Origin: Corticium candelabrum
Taxonomy: Eukaryota > Porifera > Homoscleromorpha > Homosclerophorida > Plakinidae
Reading direction: 5' to 3'
Assembly: GCF_963422355.1 (NCBI RefSeq)
Contig: NC_085088.1
Span: 186,001-250,000 of the forward strand
DNA length: 64,000 nt
The notes beneath the pieces are model-generated. The model was not told where the DNA came from and made no database searches. It was given only the letters and a program-made list of their open reading frames with translations. Made by a program: the position numbers and the translations under genes. Of the stretch, positions 52,444-64,000 are shown piece by piece (position 1 is the stretch's first letter; the number at the start of each line of letters is the position of its first letter).

Positions 52444-52882
52444 TAGATGCATGCTTACAGATATAATATTAATTAAGACTAGACGTTTGGACCAGTCTGG
52501 ACACGCTTTCCTCATTCCAACCCAGTGTCACAGGGTAGAGCTCTCTTCCACGCAGGACCTCCTGGAGAAATTAGATCCTAGGATCAAAATTCCCCCTGAG
52601 TTGCTGTCCTAGTGTAAAATTTTCCGCGCCTACGGTCTCCCGCCTAGTTTGCAGCTCTCTAGCCCTACCATAACCATAACCCTAGCTTGTAACCCTAACT
52701 CTAACCTTAACCGTAGACTCTAACCCTAACCCTAACCCTAACCCATAAAACCTGAGGAGGCTTCAACCTAGCGTGCTGGCTCCCCCGGAAGGCCGGAGAA
52801 AATTATTACTCGGTGACAGCGGATGTTCAATCTGGGTATACGGGTCCTACTACAGGGCGTTGACTGTACAGTGAGGAGTTCA
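52444..52882. other. Intergenic region between the isomerase-like gene and CENPN
   Basis: Contains the telomere-like tract described separately (52662-52745). An upstream in-frame Met at 52823 would lengthen CENP-N by 20 residues, but family alignment favours the start at 52883. Confidence 0.6.
52662..52745. repeat. Interstitial telomere-type repeat (CCCTAA)n
   Basis: A degenerate array of ACCCTAA-like units (TAACCATAACC, AACCCTAACTCTAACC) ends in about four perfect CCCTAA repeats at about 52720-52744. TTAGGG is the ancestral animal telomere unit. The tract lies between two genes and is only about 84 bp long. Confidence 0.85.
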
Positions 52883-53374
52883 ATGAATCTGGACGCTGTC
52901 GGAGTTGTTCTACGTAAATTTAAGAAAACTGAGTTTCCTACGCTCTTGGAGAGATGGAGTTTTGCAGAATATTTGAGAGATACTGATGTTTCTGGCTCTA
53001 AACAGAAAACTGTCAAACTTCTCGCTGAAGCTTGTCTGGTATATCAATACTGTTGAAATCTTTTATTCAGTCTTACGTCTAGGGTTTTCAGGAAAACAAT
53101 ATAGAAGAAGAAGACCTAGCAGAAGCAGATTTGATTCGTGAGCGTTAGCTAGTGAACTAATACGCATGCGCAATGTAAGCTCTGTGGATCTTTGTAGATA
53201 GGCAGCTTCATGTCGACAGTAAGAGATGGACAGCGTTCAGAATAATAAACAAAACTGGTAAACGTGTGAAATGAATGTTACCTGTTATTTTGGTATTATT
53301 GAAATAAATAGATGAAATTAGTTTTGTCAAAATTACTTTTGTAATTACAAGCGGCTTTATAGTAGACATGTTTG

Positions 53375-53429
<55 letters not shown>

Positions 53430-54857
53430 GTTGGTTGCGCTTGTGCTCTACATTTAGGCAGTGCTCGAGACGAAGCTCAGCTAAACATTCCAGAAGTATT
53501 GGAAGATAAACTGAATACTCAGCTCTTACAGTTCTACGACAATGTGAGTGCATCTTCATTAGGATAATCAATTTAGACATGCTGAATTAAGTTGTAATGA
53601 TTATTCTGGTTTTATTTAGTCTGTCTGTGCAGTTTGTTTGAAGGACAGTGTGTGGCTACGTGTTGCCATTTTGGAAGGTATGCCATCAGTTTATTATCTC
53701 ATCTACCACCCGCACTCTTCACTGCTGCTGGCAACAAACATCAAACGGATACACCAGCAGTTTGTTTTTTATGTGAGCCATATAAATTGTAGCAGTTGAT
53801 TATTGCTATTGACATTTGTATATGTGGGCTTTACATCGACTGCTGTGTGTTTTAGTCGTTTCTTCGAGTTGTTTGCGGTTCAAAGTTGAAAGAGCTGAAG
53901 TTGCAAGGGAAACAGGCTCAATCACTGGCAGATCTTGTGTTGCATAGACGGAGCCAGGTCAGTTAATTTCAAAGTCTAATTTCAAATTTATTTCTTTGCT
54001 GTCTGCTTGCATGGCTTTTGTTTGCCTGATTATCTAAGTGTTTGTCTGCATACTTTTTCTTAGACATATAATTTACACATCTCATTGTATTTTACCTATA
54101 CAATTGTTTGTGTCTAACTTTCTGTCTAGGGAAGGTTTTCATCTCTTAGATTTAATCAGAAAGACAGTGGTGTCCTTGTTCGTCGCAAGAGACGAAAACG
54201 ACCAAGTAAGTAGAAAATACCACCAATAGACAGACAGACAGGCAATGGTACACATTTGGGTGTCTCGTTAATTAATTGTGTAAGTATTGAACTCGGGCAG
54301 TTGTACTTACGTATCTACGTTTGATTTCTAGTCCGTGTTGTACACCCATACATAGTGAAGGAAGATGAAGACATTGATAAGAAGAGGTCAAAGTTTGTAA
54401 AGGAAACTTTTGGTGACAACAGGCTTCCAGTGGTAGACACAGTCAACTTCAAGGTACAGTACAGTACAAGTAAATACTCACATTGAAATGCTACTGACCA
54501 TTTAATGTATCAAGTAATGCTATTTAATATAATACTGTAACAGAAATAGTTTAGAAGTCTTGCTGAAGCTGAGGAGGTGTGCCTCTGTGTGTTTGATATC
54601 AAATGTTTAGATATTAATTATCTTTTTTTGTTATTCAGGTTGAAAGTCGCCTTTTGCCGAATAACCATTGTGGCTATTGTGGTCCATTGTCGTCCCATTT
54701 TCAGTTCCAAGGCTCCAGTGTATTGAACGGTATTCAAGCACTGGTAGAGGAAGGCTTAACGGACACTCCCTTACCACCCTTTCTATCAGAGCTGCACACA
54801 TCAGCACAGAGCTACTTTGTTATTCGAGAGAAGAAACGTGTAGAAGACACAAGATGA
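52883..54857 (+). CDS. CENPN: Centromere protein N
   Basis: Nine exons join in phase to 342 residues (human 339): 52883-53038, 53083-53137, 53198-53257, 53458-53543, 53620-53772, 53856-53957, 54130-54205, 54332-54453, 54639-54857. CENP-N reads the CENP-A nucleosome and, with CENP-L, anchors the constitutive centromere network. Similarity to the human protein is modest but runs end to end: the pyrin-like start (MNLDAVGVVLRKFKKTEFP, LLERWSFAEYL), RQLHVDSKRWTAFRI, SVWLRVAILEG, KFVKETFGDNRLP, and the very C-terminus GLTDTPLPPFLSEL with SYFVIREKK. Individual short exons are uncertain, but the phases all fit and the first and last exons are distinctive. Confidence 0.9.
53379..53426. repeat. (GT)n microsatellite in CENPN intron 3
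   Basis: About 48 bp of GT dinucleotides ending some 30 bp before the acceptor of exon 4. Confidence 0.95.
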
Positions 54858-55059
54858 AGGACATTTGCAATGACACTGTTATGCTGTAAAGTATTGATGT
54901 TGAAGAAAGAAGTCAGTCGTCTTTATCCAAATGACATTAAGCGGCTCTCTGGGAGTCCCACATATACAGTACATACAGTACATGTGTCTAGTAATCTTAC
55001 TACGCATATATTTGCATGTTTGGGTCTCCGAGGCATGTTACTCGTCGTCACGTGACTGT

Positions 55060-59392
<4,333 letters not shown>

Positions 59393-59878
59393 CATACAAG
59401 TATTGTAGTCTTTGCGTACAAATGTGCATACTATAGTTTAGATGTACGTACACTAAACATGATATTCAGTCATTTAAACAGATTTTTGTATTATCAGAAC
59501 GGATGTAAGATGCTTGTTATGGTATGGTAATGAAGTAGGTTTGAGTGAGGTTATGTAGATTAATTTTTCAAAGATGCAACATCCCCATTTTTGAGAGACA
59601 GAGAAGCCCTTTCGTTGAGTTGCAAGAGCAGCATTTTCAGTTTTTAACAGCCGCATCTACTGAAGCAACTCTTGTAGCAAAACTTCTCTACAAATAATTA
59701 TTTGAACTTCAAATATACATTGTTTTTGGTTTGCAACGTTTTTTTGTTCCAGTAAAAGCATCATATCATTGTGTTGTAACGTACTGTACAGGAACCTCAT
59801 GAAAATAGCAACTGTGGACTACTTTCTTATAGAGTAACCTAGCAACACCCAGTAGGTTGTTCCAAGTGATCTAATTAA
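59393..59878. other. Intergenic region between the 3' ends of RPP40 and UBA2
   Basis: Convergent 3' flanks with no recognisable feature. Confidence 0.5.
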
Positions 59879-62800
59879 TTACAAAACTAAGACATCATCA
59901 TCTTCATGTTGGCTTCTTTTTTTCTTTGCCTTCTGAGAACTGGAAGCTTCAAGGTGATCTATTGCTGCTTTTCTTTTGCGTGTTTCACGTGCTACAGGAG
60001 GACGTTCAGCAGTTGCTTCAAGAACCAACACATCATTCCCTACAACAAACTTTATTCAAATCAACAGTTCATAGATTTCACAAGCTAATTGTTTCCGTAA
60101 GTCACATGATGTCTAAACAGCACCTTCTGCTATGGGTGATGTCTCTTTTCCTGCCTTTTCCTTTGTAGACTCCTCTGGCAGTGGATGTGGAGTGTCACCC
60201 TCAATTTCAAAGCTTTCCCCATCTGGTAGCTTGTCACTACACATAATCAGATGTAGATGCACGATGATGTTGACATATCAATACATCAGAAAACACAACT
60301 CACACTGAATGGATTGTAAGTACAAGCTGATAGTTTTGATGGAAATCATCAGCTTGAAGTCGAGAGCCATGCCCAATACCAAACACAGCAAGAGGCTTAG
60401 GCATATTTTCTGAATACAAGAAAAGAAGTACAGTGTACTAAAAATTTTCCCAAGAGTCTCTTCACCATAACAAGTCATTTACTAAATTACTACCAACTCA
60501 ACAGTCTTGTGCTTCTTTCCTACCTTCTGTCTCTCCCTCTTCGCTCGATATGAGAATTGTCCCTAAAGCAGCAACTACTAGCAGAAAAATGACTACGAAA
60601 CTGAACAGCCTACCCTTCCCGTCTTGAATCTCCACATCCGGTGCCACCATTCCTAGTCTTTCTTTTAGTAACTAATCAATAGTCCATACATTACCAGAAA
60701 CCAGTGATCAACCAGCTAATCATATACAACTAACTTTACTACACAGTGAACCAACAGTAAATGTGGCTGTGTCTAAATATACAGAAATCTAAACAAGATG
60801 ATCATTGAAATGTTGCATAAATCAGTCTAGCTGGTGACAAACCTCTGGCTTAGGCGAACAAACATAACACTTAGGATTGGGGCTAACAAGACGACATGTT
60901 GTCAGTAACCGATTCCCAGCAATTGGCTGCCGATTCAAATATGTCTAAAACACACCGCTATCTTGAGTAAGTCACAGAGCTTGTGCTCACACACAAACAT
61001 ACACACACTGGGACAGCCATGAACCAGATCTTATGGCTATAACTTCCAAGACAAGACACTTGCAAACGTTGAAATATATACAATGTATTTCTACCCACCG
61101 TTTTGCAGTCTTCTAGTCGGCCTTCAAGAACCTTGAGAGCCTCCATCACCATGAGACCAGCAATAACTGCATTGGTGGTGGCAATAGCAGGAATTATATT
61201 TCCAGCCATTGCTAGGTAACAGCAAGAAAGGATTGAGCTGTTGAGTATAAATGGACTGCACCAAACAAGAAAACTCACATTTCACGTCAAATCTATTCTT
61301 CAGAGAAATACCAAATATGTAAGCTCGTAGATTGGCAGCAGCTGTTACAAAATCCAAACAAAGGTCATCGTCTTTGTCCCAAACTAACTCTTCTGCACTA
61401 CATACTGCCTTCTGAGCCCTCAAGTTATCAATACTGCAGCCATCAAATAAAGATTTGAACATAGCCAATCAGTTAGGAACCTATGTTTCCATCCAACATG
61501 TCATTCTATGTCTACATTTCTTTACCATGTTGTGAAGACTCCACTGCATTCCCGTACAGACCACACACGCTGGTCTCTCAACAATCCACTGCTCTGCTCT
61601 GTTTCTTTGTCTGGTAATTCAGACCACATCAGTGGAATGGGTCTCCTCCGCTTCTCCCACAAGTTGTCCATTGACAGCAAATATGCAATATCATCACAAA
61701 ATAGCTACACAAGATAGGAAGTTACAAGACATACAGACACACAGTAGTATGTGGACATTACCTTTGTAAATAGTTTCACTGGGTTGTAGTTCTCTGCCTC
61801 AGCCCAGGCACGTGTTGACACTCGATCAACAAGAGAACCTTGGTGACTCTTCTGTAATGCAGTATTACCTGCTTCACCTATACATTACAATGCCTGTAAT
61901 TTTGACATTTTCAAACTGCAAAATGCAGCTCTCCATTTTAAATGTTTAAAGTGACACTGTCAAGATTTATGCACATGCTTCAAACTTACATCGGGACTCT
62001 TAGGACAGCATAATGGCCCATAGAACGCGTACTACTATGGTAGGTACTACGCATACTAGAATGGTCTTCATAACACTTGCTGTGCACTTGCAGCGACGTT
62101 CTGCCCCTTGACGTGCACCTCCGTCACAACGTCCGGGACTTTTGTCCACCACGTGCGGCTTGTAAAGGACCCGTTTTTGCCGTAGAAAGGAACCGTTGCG
62201 CGTGCTCTATATTTGAAAAACGTATACGATGTATCAAATCAATGTGCAATGACCTAGTCAAGTACAACGATATCGGCAGTCAGGCACTCAAAGCACGACG
62301 AAAGTCGATCTATTGCCAAAACGTGGCAGATAACGCAATATAACTATGGGTGAAATCACACTTGCCAACAATTCCTCGTTTTGGAGAACTTGAAAATGCC
62401 TACTTAAATTCAAGTTTGCGGGGGCGTTACACGCTAGGTATCCGGGGCTAAAATCTTGACAGTGTCGCTTTAATGTTTAGTAGCTTAGAAGGTGCATCCT
62501 TTCAGGCATAACAGTCTAACAGATTGAGATACATTCTTCTAATGCAGTACTGTCATTTATTGAGATGTCTCTCTAACATCAGTCATATACTAAAACACAT
62601 ACGTTACCTGCAGCTTCTGGATCTTCAGTGTCAGGTGACACATCCATGTCAGGATCGGGTTGTCCAAATAACTGACTAACATAACCACAGTCTCTTGCAA
62701 GACGTGTACCAATTCTAGACATTATCCATACTTGAAGAGATGCTTGGCCCACACAATGCAATGTATAGGCTCTGATGGCGTGTTGCGTATTGTACAGCCA

Positions 62801-63525
62801 GGATACGTCTTTTGCCTTGGTTTAGGTTGACATTCATAACACTCACTCTCTCCCTAACAACACACATTCTTGTTATTGCAATAACTGCAATAGAAGTGAG
62901 CATTGAAAACAAAATAATCAGCAGCAAGAAAACTGGCTTTAGTAGTTGACATAACTTGCCATCTCTATCTCTATCATACACAATCAAATGCAGGAAAAAC
63001 AGAAACATAATTTCTGAATCTATCTTGGTGACAAGAACGTATGGACAATTTCTCACGTGGTGTAGTATCGCATATACTGAATTTAGTGATGCTTCAATTT
63101 GAATAATTATACATTAAATTCTCACATGAAATCGTATTCCTGCACTACAACTGTACCTTTTTTATAACAGTCACTTGGCCAAGGTATCCAGCAGATCCAC
63201 TTTCTATCAGTGGAATGTCAGCAGACAGACACATTCGATTAACATGGTTGCGAGCGGCTACAACAAACAAGCAGCATAAACAAAGGTGTAACAAAGAACG
63301 AATGTTAGTAAGACCATTCAGTACCTCTGTTATCCAAAGCATTCATTACTAGATCAAACTGCTTGAAAAAGTCGAGGTTGTAGGTTGAGCTGCAATGATA
63401 ACGACAATCGTCTGTCATTGGACACAAACTAGTCAGTTATCATAGAGTAGTTGCCTGAATATGCTGTTATGGTCAGCCGTAATGTTTGCATTAGGATTGA
63501 ATCTTAAACATGTCTCCTTGGCAAC
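59879..63525 (-). CDS. UBA2: SUMO-activating enzyme subunit 2 (UBA2/SAE2), N-terminus outside the window
   Basis: Sixteen exons on the minus strand join in phase to 537 residues, lacking about 95 N-terminal residues with the ATP-binding start: 63525-63455, 63389-63325, 63257-63157, 62853-62732, 62675-62608, 61868-61762, 61704-61526, 61433-61279, 61211-61099, 60944-60843, 60788-60735, 60671-60614, 60562-60524, 60409-60304, 60236-60124, 60039-59879. With SAE1 it adenylates SUMO and carries it as a thioester to UBC9. The catalytic Cys is in [15 protein letters not shown], the zinc site uses CYEC and CYVC pairs, and the adenylation domain shows [17 protein letters not shown] and [14 protein letters not shown]. 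The ubiquitin-like domain (SRLQADDF) and the nuclear, basic C-terminus ending DDDVLVL are present. The 65-bp intron 63454-63390 uses a GC donor. Confidence 0.95.
61948..62471. mobile_element. Non-autonomous DNA transposon in a UBA2 intron
   Basis: Inverted ends AAAGTGACACTGTCAAGATT (61948) and the complement AATCTTGACAGTGTCGCTTT (to 62471) differ at one position. The direct repeat AATGTTT flanks it at 61941-61947 and 62472-62478. The 524-bp interior has no transposase; an 88-codon frame at 62077-62343 has no recognisable product. The family is uncertain (hAT or another group with a 7-8 bp duplication). Confidence 0.82.
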
Positions 63526-64000
63526 CTTGAGGATCACAAAATATGAATAAATCAAATGAAGGCGAGAAGAGATTGAGACACACAAACAAAAAGCATACAA
63601 AAACAAACTGGCAGTTGACTCACTATCACTACATTAAGTTTATTTGCAAACTATTTGGCCTAAAATGATCTACCAGATGTGACAACATTTTCTCTTCATC
63701 AAGACTCTAGATAGTAAAATTCATTTTCCTTTGAAATTCATCATTTGGTAAGTTAGAGAAAACAATATCAATAGACACCATCAACGCAAGTAGTGCCATC
63801 TGTTTCCATTGCACTCAATGAGTTCTCGCCTTCTACCCAGGCAGTAGTAGCCTCCCTGATGTGATAAATGATTGACTTCAAACAAAGTAGGGGCTGATAC
63901 ATGGGAGGTAGACCGGGTGGCCACCTTCCCCTTTCCTCAGAGTTTTCGAACACCACTTTGTACATTGTATTGTATGTGCACATACACCATAAAGTTAAAC
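63526..64000. other. Intron of UBA2 (probable)
   Basis: The sequence upstream of the first visible UBA2 exon shows none of the expected N-terminal motifs (VVGAGGIGCELLKN, SNLNRQFLF), so the remaining exons should lie beyond 64000. A frame at 63768-63983 (-) has no recognisable content. Confidence 0.55.

Noticed and set aside
59906-60168. A possible last exon of RPP40 on the + strand ([14 protein letters not shown])
   Set aside because: The minus strand of the same DNA encodes the UBA2 C-terminus in phase, and RPP40 already ends at the family's usual point.
62077-62343. 88-codon frame on the + strand
   Set aside because: It lies inside a non-autonomous transposon in a UBA2 intron and resembles no transposase.

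Overview
This is animal nuclear DNA: intron-rich genes with GT-AG splice sites, AC/TG microsatellites and many short transposon relics. The gene set is metazoan (a giant cadherin with a catenin-binding tail, ATMIN, CENP-N, KARS1, TTC5). Compact genes, short introns and an invertebrate-type cadherin with an unusually large ectodomain suggest an early-branching animal, most likely a sponge; the species cannot be named from the sequence alone. There are 13 recognisable host genes plus one unidentified open frame. Gene models were built by hand by finding splice sites, checking phase across every junction and comparing with remembered human proteins.

Layout. 0.4-5.3 kb: relic of a Mutator-like (MULE) DNA transposon with a SWIM-finger transposase, next to an Ulp1-like peptidase relic, interrupted by a hAT-like element; then a Tc1/mariner-type MITE. 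6.7-9.3 kb: FOXRED2 (+). 9.6-16.7 kb: KARS1 (+, 14 exons) with a long foldback element in an intron. 17.1-34.2 kb: a 5,588-residue type III classical cadherin (+), 89% of it in one 14.9-kb exon. 34.6-37.1 kb: SART3 (+) in a single exon. 37.7-38.2 kb: a MULE MITE with a perfect 9-bp target duplication. 38.6-41.5 kb: TTC5 (+). 42.0-43.6 kb: OXA1L (-), divergent from CIAO2B (+, with a U12-type AT-AC intron). 44.9-47.2 kb: PIGM (-), divergent from CMC2 (+). 48.7-49.5 kb: an unidentified 252-aa frame (-), divergent from ATMIN (+). 51.5-52.4 kb: a peroxisomal enoyl-CoA isomerase-like gene (+). 52.9-54.9 kb: CENPN (+). 55.1-59.4 kb: RPP40 (+). 59.9-63.5 kb and beyond: UBA2 (-), whose N-terminus lies outside the window.

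The genes are mostly unrelated housekeeping functions (translation, mitochondrial assembly, GPI anchors, RNA processing, SUMO activation, kinetochore). The strongest points are: (1) the cadherin joins about 40 extracellular cadherin repeats to a tail that closely resembles the classical-cadherin p120- and beta-catenin-binding regions; (2) CMC2, ATMIN and CENPN sit together, as they do on human 16q23.2; (3) CIAO2B has a textbook U12 AT-AC intron; (4) the introns hold a collection of non-autonomous DNA transposons, including three copies of one 160-210 bp family.
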